Shown here one piece after another: positions 15,804 through 23,283 of a stretch of 25,874 bases of DNA. Made by a program: the position numbers and the translations under genes. The notes below the pieces were generated by a model. That model saw nothing but the letters and a program-made list of their open reading frames with translations, did no database searches and had not been told where the DNA came from. Numbering within the stretch: the first letter of the stretch is position 1; each line of letters opens with the position of its first letter. Source of the DNA: an uncultured Bacteroides sp. (GTDB lineage: Bacteria; Bacteroidota; Bacteroidia; Bacteroidales; Bacteroidaceae); the NCBI RefSeq assembly GCF_949298305.1, contig NZ_CASFWU010000047.1:1-25874 (forward strand). Reading direction: 5' to 3'.

Positions 15804-16550
15804 ATGCAGACATCGGACAGCATTGTCATCATCCCCACCTACAACGAGCGGGAGAACATCGAGAACATCATACGCGCCGTCTTCGCCTTGGAGCACGGCT
15901 TCCACATACTGGTCATCGAAGACGGGTCGCCCGACGGCACGGCGGAGATTGTCCGACGCCTCCAGAAGGAAGAGTTTGCCGACCGCCTCTTCATGGTGGA
16001 GCGGCGCGGCAAGCTGGGACTGGGCACCGCCTACATCGCCGGCTTCCGCTGGGCGCTGGAGCACGACTATGAATTCATCTTCGAGATGGACGCCGACTTC
16101 AGCCACAACCCCAACGACCTGCCCCGCCTCTACAAGGCCTGCGCCGAGGAAGGGGCCGACGTGTCCATCGGCTCGCGCTACGTCAGCGGTGTCAACGTGG
16201 TGAACTGGCCTATGGGACGGGTGCTGATGTCCTATTTCGCCTCGAAATATGTACGCCTCATCACCGGCCTGCCCATCCACGACACCACGGCGGGCTTCGT
16301 CTGCTACCGCCGCCGTGTGTTGCAGACCATCCCCCTGAACAACATCCGCTTCAAGGGCTATGCCTTCCAGATAGAAATGAAGTTCACCGCCTACAAGTGC
16401 GGCTTCCAGATAAAGGAAGTACCCGTCATCTTCATCAACCGCGAACTGGGTACCTCGAAAATGAACTCCAGCATCTTCGGCGAAGCCGTGTTCGGCGTCA
16501 TCCGCCTGAAGTGGGACAGCTGGTTCAAGAAATACCCCAAAGCATCCTGA
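15804..16550 (+). CDS. Polyprenol-phosphate mannosyltransferase (GT2, DPM1-like)
   Basis: This 248-residue glycosyltransferase family 2 enzyme resembles dolichol-phosphate mannose synthase and the bacterial polyprenol monophosphomannose synthases. It opens with IVIIPTYNERENI (8-20), carries the nucleotide-sugar motif EDGSPDGT (39-46), RGKLGLGTAY (68-77), and the metal-binding DAD in FEMDADFSHNP (93-103), and the acceptor-loop region near QIEMKFTAY. It ends shortly after the catalytic domain, without the C-terminal membrane helices of GtrB-like proteins, so it is the single-domain peripheral-membrane type. It would transfer mannose from GDP-mannose to a polyprenyl phosphate on the cytoplasmic side, for use in protein O-glycosylation or surface glycans; the sugar identity is inferred from family. 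Confidence 0.88.
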   Translation: MQTSDSIVIIPTYNERENIENIIRAVFALEHGFHILVIEDGSPDGTAEIVRRLQKEEFADRLFMVERRGKLGLGTAYIAGFRWALEHDYEFIFEMDADFSHNPNDLPRLYKACAEEGADVSIGSRYVSGVNVVNWPMGRVLMSYFASKYVRLITGLPIHDTTAGFVCYRRRVLQTIPLNNIRFKGYAFQIEMKFTAYKCGFQIKEVPVIFINRELGTSKMNSSIFGEAVFGVIRLKWDSWFKKYPKAS

Positions 16551-16558
16551 GGAATGAT

Positions 16559-16656
16559 GGCACGCAGATGACACAGATGAAACAGATGAGCACAAATTAC
16601 CATATATCAATACTAAAATCTGTGTAAATCTGTCTCATCCGTGTCATCTGTGTGCC
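16559..16656. repeat. Long imperfect inverted repeat between the mannosyltransferase gene and pyrC
   Basis: Two 22-base arms (16559-16580 and 16635-16656) are complementary except at two positions and are separated by 54 bases. They are built from short CAGATGA/CACAGATGA-like words, which also occur in the spacer (AACAGATGAG at 16581-16590, ATCTGTGTAAATCTGT at 16619-16634). It starts 9 bases after the mannosyltransferase stop and ends 31 bases before pyrC, so it may act as a terminator or affect read-through into pyrC. Such words recur between genes in Bacteroidales genomes. Confidence 0.65.
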
Positions 16657-16687
16657 ATCCCCGCCTACACATAAAAACCGAACGCTT

Positions 16688-18034
16688 ATGAAACGTACTC
16701 TCCTCCACAACGCCCTCATCGTCAACGAGGGCCAAACCATACAAGGTTCCGTGGTCATCACCGACCAGGGACGGATAGCCGAAGTGCTTGTCAACGGCAA
16801 ACCGCTCTCCGCTCCTTGCGAAGAGACCATCGACGCCACAGGCTGCTACCTGCTGCCGGGCGCCATCGACGACCACGTACACTTCCGCGACCCGGGCCTG
16901 ACACACAAGGCCGACATCCTGAGCGAAAGCCGTGCCGCGGCGGCAGGAGGCGTGACCAGCATCATGGACATGCCCAACACCGTGCCGCAAACCACTACCC
17001 TCGACGCCCTCGAGGCCAAATTCGACCTGCTGAACGAGCGCTGCATCGTGAACCACTCCGCCTACTTCGGCGCCACCAACACCAACCAGGCTGACTTTGC
17101 CCGCCTGGACAAGTCGCGCGTGTGCGGCATCAAGCTCTTCATGGGCTCCAGCACGGGCAACATGCTCGTCGACCGTCTGGAAAGCCTCCGCGCCGTCTTC
17201 GGCGGGACGGACATGCTCATTGCCGCCCACTGTGAAGACCCCGTCATCATCAACAAGAATACCCAGAAGTACAAAGCACAATATGCCGACGAGGACGACG
17301 TGCCTGTCAGCAAACACCCCAACATCCGCTCCTCGGCCGCCTGCTACGCCTCGTCAAGCCTGGCCGTGAAGCTGGCACGTGAAGCCGGCGCCCGCCTGCA
17401 CGTGCTCCACCTCTCCACCGCCCGCGAGCTGAGCCTGCTGGACGCAGGACCCGTCAGCGGCAAACAGATTACGGGCGAGGCCTGCGTGTCCCATCTGCTG
17501 TTCAGCCAGACGGACTACCGCACGCTGGGCACCCTCATCAAGTGTAACCCGGCGGTGAAGAGCAAGGCCGACCGCGACGCCCTGCGCCGGGCCATCAATG
17601 CCGATGTCATCGACGTCATTGCCACCGACCATGCCCCCCACCTCATCACCGAGAAGAAGGGCGGCGCGCTGAAGGCCGTGTCGGGCATGCCGATGGTGCA
17701 GTTCTCGCTGGTGAGTATGCTGCAACTGGTCAATGAGGGTGTCTTCACCATCGAAAAGGTGGTGGAAAAGATGTGCCACGCCCCTGCCCTGCTCTATGGC
17801 ATCCGCGAACGGGGGTTCATCCGCGAAGGCTATCGTGCCGACCTCGTGCTGGTACGCCCAGACCGTCCGTGGACGGTAGAGAAAAGCCTCATCCAGAGCA
17901 AATGCGGCTGGAGCCCGCTGGAGGGACGCAGCTTCGACTGGCAGGTGGAGCGCACCTTCGTCAATGGGCATACCGTGTTCGACGGTACCCAGGTAGACAA
18001 CAACTATCGGGGTGAAGAATTGCGTTTCGGATAA
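16688..18034 (+). CDS. pyrC: Dihydroorotase (class I)
   Basis: This 448-residue amidohydrolase carries out the reversible ring closure of N-carbamoyl-aspartate to dihydroorotate, the third step of pyrimidine synthesis. The first metal-binding motif is DDHVHFRDPG (61-70, His63 and His65), followed by the likely carbamylated lysine in GIKLFMGSSTGN (Lys149), metal ligands at His181 (AAHCEDP) and in LHVLHLSTA (about His238/His241), and the catalytic Asp314 in ATDHAPH. RDPG together with the internal substrate loop SGMPMVQ (332-338) places it in the class I group, related to allantoinase-like enzymes but typical of Bacteroides PyrC. The frame opens at 16652, but that extension lies partly in the inverted repeat, and family homology begins at MKRTLLHNALIVN, so ATG 16688 is chosen. 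No promoter was found close by. Confidence 0.94.
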   Translation: MKRTLLHNALIVNEGQTIQGSVVITDQGRIAEVLVNGKPLSAPCEETIDATGCYLLPGAIDDHVHFRDPGLTHKADILSESRAAAAGGVTSIMDMPNTVPQTTTLDALEAKFDLLNERCIVNHSAYFGATNTNQADFARLDKSRVCGIKLFMGSSTGNMLVDRLESLRAVFGGTDMLIAAHCEDPVIINKNTQKYKAQYADEDDVPVSKHPNIRSSAACYASSSLAVKLAREAGARLHVLHLSTARELSLLDAGPVSGKQITGEACVSHLLFSQTDYRTLGTLIKCNPAVKSKADRDALRRAINADVIDVIATDHAPHLITEKKGGALKAVSGMPMVQFSLVSMLQLVNEGVFTIEKVVEKMCHAPALLYGIRERGFIREGYRADLVLVRPDRPWTVEKSLIQSKCGWSPLEGRSFDWQVERTFVNGHTVFDGTQVDNNYRGEELRFG

Positions 18035-18060
18035 GCGAACATGCCGGATAGAAAAAGAAT

Positions 18061-18106
18061 CGCCACAGACGCCCGTGCCGCTATGCAGCACCGGCGCTCT
18101 GTGGCG
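18061..18106 (-). terminator. Terminator between convergent pyrC and the DUF4250 gene
   Basis: CGCCACAGA (18061-18069) and TCTGTGGCG (18098-18106) form a 9-bp stem that can be extended inward by GCC/GGC pairs. On the minus strand the stem is followed by ATTCTTTTTC, a usable T-tract, so it most clearly serves the DUF4250 gene; it may also stop pyrC transcription. Confidence 0.65.
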
Positions 18107-18146
18107 TAAAGGACAAGAACCGGCAGCAGCCGGCATCAAATCAAAA

Positions 18147-18323
18147 TCACCAGAAACGGTTACGGGCAGGACTATATTCAAAGCCCACACTCTTCAGTTT
18201 CTTCACAATGCTTTCCTTGTCAACGCCCAAATCCTCGCAAAGAGCGTCCAACGAAGGATAGAAATCACGGAGTTGCATGTTGATGAAGCTGTAAAGCATC
18301 ATCGGTTCTTCGGGTAATTTCAT
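18147..18323 (-). CDS. DUF4250 domain protein, 58 residues
   Basis: On the minus strand a 58-codon gene runs from ATG 18323-18321 to TGA 18149-18147. Its product starts MKLPEEPMMLYSFINMQLRD, continues with FYPSLDALCEDLGVD and ends GFEYSPARNRFW. This matches the small DUF4250 family: the N-terminal P-x-M-L-x-S-x-x-N-x-x-L-R-D pattern, an acidic helix-turn-like centre and a terminal F-W. Function is unknown; the D-x-L-C-x-D-L-x-V-D...I-x-x-L stretch could form a small helix-turn-helix, but that is a guess. A -7 box at 18410-18403 and the hairpin at 18061-18106 frame it as a single-gene transcript, convergent with pyrC. Confidence 0.85.
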   Translation of the reverse strand: MKLPEEPMMLYSFINMQLRDFYPSLDALCEDLGVDKESIVKKLKSVGFEYSPARNRFW

Positions 18324-18699
18324 TTGCTACAATCTTTTTATTTTAAAAATTACTGCACGTCACGGAGCAACGCCCCGCCCGCGCTCATTACTAATACCGC
18401 CGCAAAGATAGCTGTTTCCCCCATACCTTTCTTCTTTTTAACGCAAATTATCCTCCTTCCTTCCGCAATCGGTTGCAGAAAAAAACGCCGTGTCCAAGCC
18501 AATCCCCCTCTTTACATTTTGACACTTTGACTTCCCTAATGCCTGAGAATTCGTTTTTTCGGCCTTCCGTAGGGCTTATACGGAAAAAACGAAGAAGAAA
18601 GCGTCTAACAGGCTGCATGGCTGCATGATAGCGAAATCTTTACATTTGAAAGAGAGAAAAAAACAGCTTCCAAGGGAGGGAAATGCCTTCTTTGCGATG
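18324..18699. other. Non-coding stretch upstream of the DUF4250 gene
   Basis: No gene is supported. On the minus strand TATCTTTG at 18410-18403 is a good -7 box for the DUF4250 gene (leader about 73 bases). An inverted repeat with arms CGTTTTTTC (18552-18560) and GAAAAAACG (18583-18591), with a possible inner CCGTA/TACGG stem, is a hairpin of unknown role. TACATTTG at 18641-18648 resembles a plus-strand -7 box, but no gene follows. Confidence 0.5.
18403..18410 (-). promoter_or_regulatory. -7 box of the DUF4250 gene
   Basis: TATCTTTG on the minus strand is the preferred Bacteroidetes -7 sequence. Transcription would start near 18396. No TTG at the -33 distance. Confidence 0.45.
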
Positions 18700-18852
18700 C
18701 CCAAAAACCACTTTAGGACGACCAACTACCCTTCCGGGAGGCCGAAACAAGGCTTTTGGACACTCCAAACAAGCATTCTGGACGCTCCGAACAAATAATC
18801 TGTGCGAACGGAACAAGCATTGTGGACGGCCGGAGCTTGCATGGTGGTCGCT
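18700..18852. repeat. Degenerate tandem repeat, unit about 22 bp
   Basis: Seven consecutive units of 20-24 bases can be laid out from 18700. The best-preserved are CCGAAACAAGGCTTTTGGAC (from 18742), CCAAACAAGCATTCTGGACG (from 18765) and GAACAAGCATTGTGGACGGC (18811-18830). The others are more divergent. Read on the minus strand the units give fragments like ECLFGVSKSLVSASRK, an approximate seven-residue periodicity, but stops and frame changes argue against a real protein. It looks like a decayed repeat in a gene-free stretch. Confidence 0.5.
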
Positions 18853-19093
18853 CCACACACCCTGAGAGAGCCCTTCCGGCCTCTATTTTGCATTTTTCGT
18901 CGAAAGCCCCTGTCAGCAGAACACCCAATACAGCAACTTTTTATAAGCATTCTTCGGGCATTCAAAACAATTTGGCAGAATGACAAATAAGAAATCCTTG
19001 TACTTTCTCCTGCAAGAACTGCCCTCAAAGAAAGAAGTACATTCTAAAAGTTTTTATAACTTTGCGACATCCAATCCCAACACAGAAAGCGCC
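18853..19093 (+). promoter_or_regulatory. corA upstream region with -7 box
   Basis: TAACTTTG at 19057-19064 fits TAnnTTTG and would start transcription near 19071, 23 bases before the corA ATG at 19094. No clear -33 TTG is present. The rest of the stretch has no recognisable gene. Confidence 0.5.
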
Positions 19094-20113
19094 ATGAAGA
19101 ATAACCTGCTGTCCGAACACCTGAGCTACAACGGCGACAACAATACCCGTACCCACGTACACCTGCTCACCTACTCCGCCGACCATTTCCACGAAAGCGT
19201 CCACACGGACTTCAACCGCATCGTCAGCGAGTTGCCAACAGACAAATGCGTATGGATACGTGTACACGGGCTGCAGGACACGGAATACATCAAGAACATC
19301 TGCAACCTCTTCAAGGTGAACTTTCTGATGATGCAGGACATACTGAACGTGGACCATCCGAGCAAGATGGAGAAAAACGGCGATTACAACTTTGTCGTCG
19401 CCCGCATCTTCCATGAGGGGAACACCGTCCCCATCCGGCTGATACAAGGAAAAAACTTCGTGCTGAGCTTCACGGAGGGCGAAGCGCCCTTCTTCGACGA
19501 TGCCGCCAGGGCGCTGAAAGAGAACATCCTGAAGATACGCACCCGCACGCCCGACTATCTGCTGTCCGTACTCATCAACGAACTGGTCTCCAACTACGTA
19601 TCGCTGGCCATCGACACGGGCGACCAGCTGGAAGACCTGGAAACGGAACTGCTGGCGGCCACCACCAGCTACAACATACGGATGCAGCTGCAGATGCTGA
19701 GAAAGCAATACATGGAAATCAGGCGAACGGTGGTCCCGCTGAAAGACCAGTACTCCAAAATCATGCACCCCGACTCCGAACTCATCAACGAGGCCAACCG
19801 CCCCTTCTTCAACGACGTCTACGACCACTTGCTGAATGCCGTGCAGCTGACGGAAAGCTGCCGCGAAACCATCTCCTCGCTGATGGACCTCTACATATCC
19901 AACAGCGACATGCGCATGAACTACATCATGAAGCGGCTCACCATCGTCTCCACCATCTTCATTCCGCTCACCTTCCTGGTCGGCGTCTGGGGAATGAACT
20001 TCAAGTACATGCCCGAACTGGAGTGGGAACACGGTTACCTGGCGGCGTGGATTGTCATGCTGGTGACGGGCGCAGTGGCCTACTTCATCCTGCAAACCAG
20101 GAAATGGAAGTAA
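19094..20113 (+). CDS. corA: Magnesium/cobalt channel CorA
   Basis: This 339-residue protein is a CorA-type divalent cation channel of the inner membrane. The cytoplasmic funnel domain and long stalk helix (about residues 180-285, with many charged residues) precede the two C-terminal membrane helices. The first ends with the selectivity motif GMN (300-302, in VGVWGMNF), the second is AAWIVMLVTGAVAYFIL, and the chain closes with basic residues (TRKWK), as in the family. The acidic loop MPELEWEHG between the helices is typical. The frame is open from 18980, but the -7 box at 19057-19064 lies inside that extension, so ATG 19094 (MKNNLLSEHLS) is the start. It is monocistronic and convergent with recA. 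Confidence 0.92.
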   Translation: MKNNLLSEHLSYNGDNNTRTHVHLLTYSADHFHESVHTDFNRIVSELPTDKCVWIRVHGLQDTEYIKNICNLFKVNFLMMQDILNVDHPSKMEKNGDYNFVVARIFHEGNTVPIRLIQGKNFVLSFTEGEAPFFDDAARALKENILKIRTRTPDYLLSVLINELVSNYVSLAIDTGDQLEDLETELLAATTSYNIRMQLQMLRKQYMEIRRTVVPLKDQYSKIMHPDSELINEANRPFFNDVYDHLLNAVQLTESCRETISSLMDLYISNSDMRMNYIMKRLTIVSTIFIPLTFLVGVWGMNFKYMPELEWEHGYLAAWIVMLVTGAVAYFILQTRKWK

Positions 20114-20141
20114 GCGCCCTTCCCTCCCGATAAAAAAAGAA

Positions 20142-20208
20142 GTTGACAAGCCGACGAGTGCCGCAAGGAGAAAAACCCTGCAGGCTGTAACCTCGTCAAC
20201 TTGTCAAC
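20142..20208. terminator. Bidirectional terminator-like hairpin between corA and recA
   Basis: The 17-base arms at 20142-20158 and 20192-20208 are complementary at 15 positions (GTTGACAAG with CTTGTCAAC, and GACGAG with CTCGTC) around a 33-base loop. They sit between two convergent genes. An A-run (20132-20138) precedes the left arm, giving a T-tract after the stem for recA transcription on the minus strand. Confidence 0.65.
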
Positions 20209-20230
20209 TCAGAAGTATCCTGGTGCCTAT

Positions 20231-21268
20231 TTACTTATCCTTCTTCAGCTCGGCAAATATCAGTCCTTCCAGCTCTTCGGCCAGTTCGGGATTGTCCTGA
20301 ATGACCTGCTTGGCCGCGTCGCGTCCCTGTGCCAGCTTGGTGTCGTTGTAGCTGAACCACGAACCGCTCTTCTTGATGATGCCCAAGTCGGCGCCCAGGT
20401 CGATGATTTCGCCGGCACGCGAAATGCCTTCGCCGAACATGATGTCGAACTCGGCCTTGCGGAAGGGAGGAGCTACCTTGTTCTTCACAACCTTCACCTT
20501 GGTCTGCTTGCCTATCACCTCTTCACCGTTCTTGATGGCCTGTCCGCCGCGGATGTCCAGACGCACCGAAGCGTAGAACTTCAGCGCATTACCGCCCGTA
20601 GTCGTCTCGGGGTTTCCGAACATCACGCCAATCTTCTCGCGCAACTGGTTGATGAAGATGCAGCAGGTGCGCGTCTTGCTGACAGCCGACGTGAGCTTGC
20701 GCAATGCCTGCGACATGAGTCGTGCCTGCAAGCCCACTTTGTTGTCGCCCATGTCGCCTTCAATCTCGGCCTTGGGGGTCAAAGCAGCTACAGAGTCCAC
20801 CACAATGATGTCGATGGCCGATGAGCGGATGAGCTGTTCGGCAATCTCCAGTGCCTGCTCGCCGTTGTCGGGCTGTGAGATGAGCAGGTTGTCTACATCC
20901 ACTCCCAGCTTGGCCGCATAGAAGCGGTCGAAGGCATGCTCGGCGTCGATAAACGCGGCAATGCCGCCCGCCTTCTGTGCCTCGGCAATGGCATGAATGG
21001 CCAGCGTTGTCTTACCGGAAGACTCGGGACCGTAAATCTCGATGATGCGTCCGCGGGGATAACCACCCACGCCCAGCGCCACATTCAGCCCTACGGAGCC
21101 GGTGGGAATCACTTCCACCTCTTCAACGCTGTTGTCGCCCATCTTCATGATAGAGCCCTTACCGAAGCTCTTCTCTATCTTATCCATGGCAGCCTGCAGA
21201 GCTTTCAGTTTCTCGCTCGATGCCACGTTGCCATTTTCTTCAAAATTCAATTCGTCTTTTTTTGCCAT
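20231..21268 (-). CDS. recA: Recombinase A
   Basis: This 345-residue protein is RecA, which forms filaments on single-stranded DNA, drives homologous pairing and triggers LexA-type self-cleavage. Walker A is GPESSGKT (80-87); further hallmarks are the Walker B region IDIIVVDSVAALTP, the L2-adjacent stretch FINQLREKIGVMFGNPETTTGGNALKFYAS and the C-terminal LGIIKKSGSWFSYN. The length is usual for the family. The start codon is 5 bases after the bcp stop, so recA is expressed from the bcp message, at least partly; no separate promoter or SOS box was seen. Confidence 0.98.
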   Translation of the reverse strand: MAKKDELNFEENGNVASSEKLKALQAAMDKIEKSFGKGSIMKMGDNSVEEVEVIPTGSVGLNVALGVGGYPRGRIIEIYGPESSGKTTLAIHAIAEAQKAGGIAAFIDAEHAFDRFYAAKLGVDVDNLLISQPDNGEQALEIAEQLIRSSAIDIIVVDSVAALTPKAEIEGDMGDNKVGLQARLMSQALRKLTSAVSKTRTCCIFINQLREKIGVMFGNPETTTGGNALKFYASVRLDIRGGQAIKNGEEVIGKQTKVKVVKNKVAPPFRKAEFDIMFGEGISRAGEIIDLGADLGIIKKSGSWFSYNDTKLAQGRDAAKQVIQDNPELAEELEGLIFAELKKDK

Positions 21269-21273
21269 AATGT

Positions 21274-21726
21274 TCAGTCTTTAATTATCTGTGCCGCATG
21301 GTCTTTGGTTTTCACTTCCTTGGGGGAAATGATGCGCTCCACCACACCCTCCTCGTTCAGGATAAAGGTAGTGCGGAAGGTTCCCATATACTTGCGGCCA
21401 TACATGCTCTTCTCGCCCCACACGCCGAACTGCTCCACCAGCTTCTTGTCCGTATCGGCAATCAGCGTAAAGGGCAGGCTGTTCTTCTCGATGAACTTGC
21501 GGTGTGACTTCTCGTCGTCCACGCTGACCCCAATCACTTCGTAACCGGCCTTCCGCAGGTCATCGTAATTGTCACGCAGGTTGCAGGCCTGAGCCGTACA
21601 GCCGGAAGTAGAGTCTTTGGGATAGAAGTAGAGCACCACCTTCTTTCCTCGATAGTCACTCAGACGGATTTCCTCACCGTTCTCATTGATGCCCAACACT
21701 TCAGGGGCTTTGTCTCCTATATTCAT
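21274..21726 (-). CDS. bcp: Thioredoxin-dependent thiol peroxidase (Bcp/PrxQ)
   Basis: This 150-residue peroxiredoxin reduces hydrogen peroxide and organic hydroperoxides with electrons from thioredoxin. The active-site segment FYPKDSTSGCTAQACNLRD holds the peroxidatic Cys43 and, five residues on, the resolving Cys48, the arrangement of the atypical two-cysteine PrxQ group. Thr40 and a later Arg of the active site are conserved in the family. It is 5 bases upstream of recA, which groups peroxide defence with DNA repair. Upstream lies a repeat-rich gap of 122 bases; no promoter box was found there, so transcription may come from the dehydrogenase gene. Confidence 0.95.
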   Translation of the reverse strand: MNIGDKAPEVLGINENGEEIRLSDYRGKKVVLYFYPKDSTSGCTAQACNLRDNYDDLRKAGYEVIGVSVDDEKSHRKFIEKNSLPFTLIADTDKKLVEQFGVWGEKSMYGRKYMGTFRTTFILNEEGVVERIISPKEVKTKDHAAQIIKD

Positions 21727-21747
21727 GTTAATAAGTGGTTAGTGATT

Positions 21748-21844
21748 AGTGGTTAACGGTTAGTGGTGAGTGGTGAGTGGTTAACGGTTAGTGAAAAGCC
21801 ATCCGCCAGGAATACTAACCACTCACCCCTAACCGCTAACCGCT
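21748..21844. repeat. Inverted repeat of GGTTAGTG-type words between the dehydrogenase and bcp genes
   Basis: The 31-base arms at 21748-21778 and 21814-21844 are complementary except at four positions. Both are made of short repeated words such as GTGGTTAACGGTTAGTGG. The stem would fold in a transcript running from the dehydrogenase gene into bcp, so it may be a terminator, attenuator or processing site. Related GTTAGTGG repeats are frequent between genes in Bacteroidales. Confidence 0.65.
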
Positions 21845-21848
21845 ACTA

Positions 21849-23042
21849 TCAAAGTTCCAGGTCGCCGTCGAACACCTCGTGCCAGGGCAGTCCCTGCTTG
21901 TTCAGCTGCTCCATGAACGGATCCGGGTCAAATTCTTCCACATTCCATACGCCCGGCTTCTTCCAGATGCCTTTCAGGAACATCATGGCGCCAATCATGG
22001 CCGGTACGCCGGTGGTATAGCTTACGCCCTGCATACCTGTTTCCTTATAGGCTTCCTGGTGACTGCAGTTATTATATACGTAATAAGTACGTTCCTTGCC
22101 GTCTTTCAGTCCGCGGATGCGGCAACCGATGGACGTCTCGCCCTCGTAATTCTCGCCCAAGTCCTGCGGATTGGGAAGCACTGCCTTCAGGAATTGCAGG
22201 GGGACAATCTTCATGCCGTTGTACTCCACTTCGTCAATGCGGGCCATGCCGATGTTCTGAATGACACGCAGATGGGTCAGGTATTCCTGGCCGAAGGTCA
22301 TCCAGAAACGTGCGCGCTTGATGGTGGGGAAATTCTTCACCAGCGACTCCAGCTCTTCGTGATAGAGCAGGTACGAGTCGCGCGGGCCGATGTTCGGATA
22401 AGTCAGGTCCTTGTGGATTTCCAGCGGGCCGGTAGTCACCCATTGTCCGTTTTCATAGTAACGGCCGTTTTGGGTAATCTCGCGGATGTTGATTTCGGGG
22501 TTGAAGTTGGTGGCGAAAGCCTTGTGGTGATTGCCTGCGTTGCAGTCCACAATGTCCAGATACTGGATTTCGTCAAAATAATGCTTGGCGGCGTATGCCG
22601 TGTACACTCCGCTCACACCCGGGTCGAAGCCGCATCCCAGGATGGCGGTCAGTCCCGCCTCCTCGAAACGTTTCTTGTAGGCCCACTGCCAGCTGTATTC
22701 AAAGTGTGCTACGTCCTTGGGCTCGTAGTTGGCTGTGTCCAGATAGTTCACGCCGGTCTTCAGGCAGGCTTCCATGATGGTAAGGTCCTGATAGGGCAGC
22801 GCCACGTTGATGACGATTTCGGGTTTGAAACGATTGAAGAGCTCCACCAGTTCGTCCACGTTGTCGGCATCCACCTGAGCGGTCTGGATGGCCGGATTGC
22901 CGATGGCCTTCACCACGGCGTCGCATTTCGACCGGGTGCGGCTGGCAATCATGATTTCGGTAAACACGTCCGGATTCTGAGCTACTTTGTGCGCAACAAC
23001 GGTACCTACACCGCCTGCACCGATAATAAGAACTTTACCCAT
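21849..23042 (-). CDS. Saccharopine-dehydrogenase-like protein, probably carboxyspermidine dehydrogenase
   Basis: This 397-residue NAD(P)-binding oxidoreductase belongs to the saccharopine dehydrogenase family. The Rossmann fold starts at once (VLIIGAGGVGTVVAHK, 4-19), then NVALPYQDLTIMEACLKTGVNYLDTANYEP and the family signature GCGFDPGVSGVYTAYA. The length and these stretches are those of carboxynorspermidine/carboxyspermidine dehydrogenase, which joins aspartate semialdehyde to putrescine or diaminopropane, the alternative spermidine route used by many gut bacteria including Bacteroides. Lysine-pathway saccharopine dehydrogenase is the alternative, but no lysine-degradation genes are nearby. 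The decarboxylase partner is not in the window. A -7 box lies at 23146-23139, divergent from the META lipoprotein gene. Confidence 0.8.
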   Translation of the reverse strand: MGKVLIIGAGGVGTVVAHKVAQNPDVFTEIMIASRTRSKCDAVVKAIGNPAIQTAQVDADNVDELVELFNRFKPEIVINVALPYQDLTIMEACLKTGVNYLDTANYEPKDVAHFEYSWQWAYKKRFEEAGLTAILGCGFDPGVSGVYTAYAAKHYFDEIQYLDIVDCNAGNHHKAFATNFNPEINIREITQNGRYYENGQWVTTGPLEIHKDLTYPNIGPRDSYLLYHEELESLVKNFPTIKRARFWMTFGQEYLTHLRVIQNIGMARIDEVEYNGMKIVPLQFLKAVLPNPQDLGENYEGETSIGCRIRGLKDGKERTYYVYNNCSHQEAYKETGMQGVSYTTGVPAMIGAMMFLKGIWKKPGVWNVEEFDPDPFMEQLNKQGLPWHEVFDGDLEL

Positions 23043-23138
23043 TTCTTTTTACTTCAGATTGTTTTATTGTTACTAATTTCAAGTTTCACTTCGTCCATTG
23101 CCGCACCAGGCTTCCGGGTACGGCAAGTATAGGGTGAG

Positions 23139-23146
23139 CAAATATA
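23139..23146 (-). promoter_or_regulatory. -7 box of the saccharopine-dehydrogenase-like gene
   Basis: TATATTTG on the minus strand fits TAnnTTTG; the leader would be about 90 bases. The nearest TTG is 25 bases upstream, longer than usual. Confidence 0.4.
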
Positions 23147-23217
23147 AGGGTTAATTCTCATATTAACGTTACAAACAGGCTATATTTTTCCATTTTCAGA
23201 TTTATAACTTTAACAAG

Positions 23218-23249
23218 TTTGTCTTAATATCGGGTTTGTACTATATTTG
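23218..23249 (+). promoter_or_regulatory. Promoter of the META-domain lipoprotein gene
   Basis: TTTG (23218-23221), 20 bases, then TATATTTG (23242-23249) match the Bacteroidetes consensus at optimal spacing. Transcription would start near 23256, 28 bases before the ATG. Confidence 0.8.
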
Positions 23250-23283
23250 CACCCGAGAAAATTAACTTAAACAAAAGGTAACA

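Noticed and set aside
18012..18317. Plus-strand frame of 101 codons after pyrC
   Set aside because: It overlaps the terminator hairpin and lies opposite the DUF4250 gene; composition is not protein-like.
18700..18852. CRISPR array
   Set aside because: Units are contiguous, degenerate and 20-24 bases long, with no constant repeat separated by unique spacers and no cas genes.
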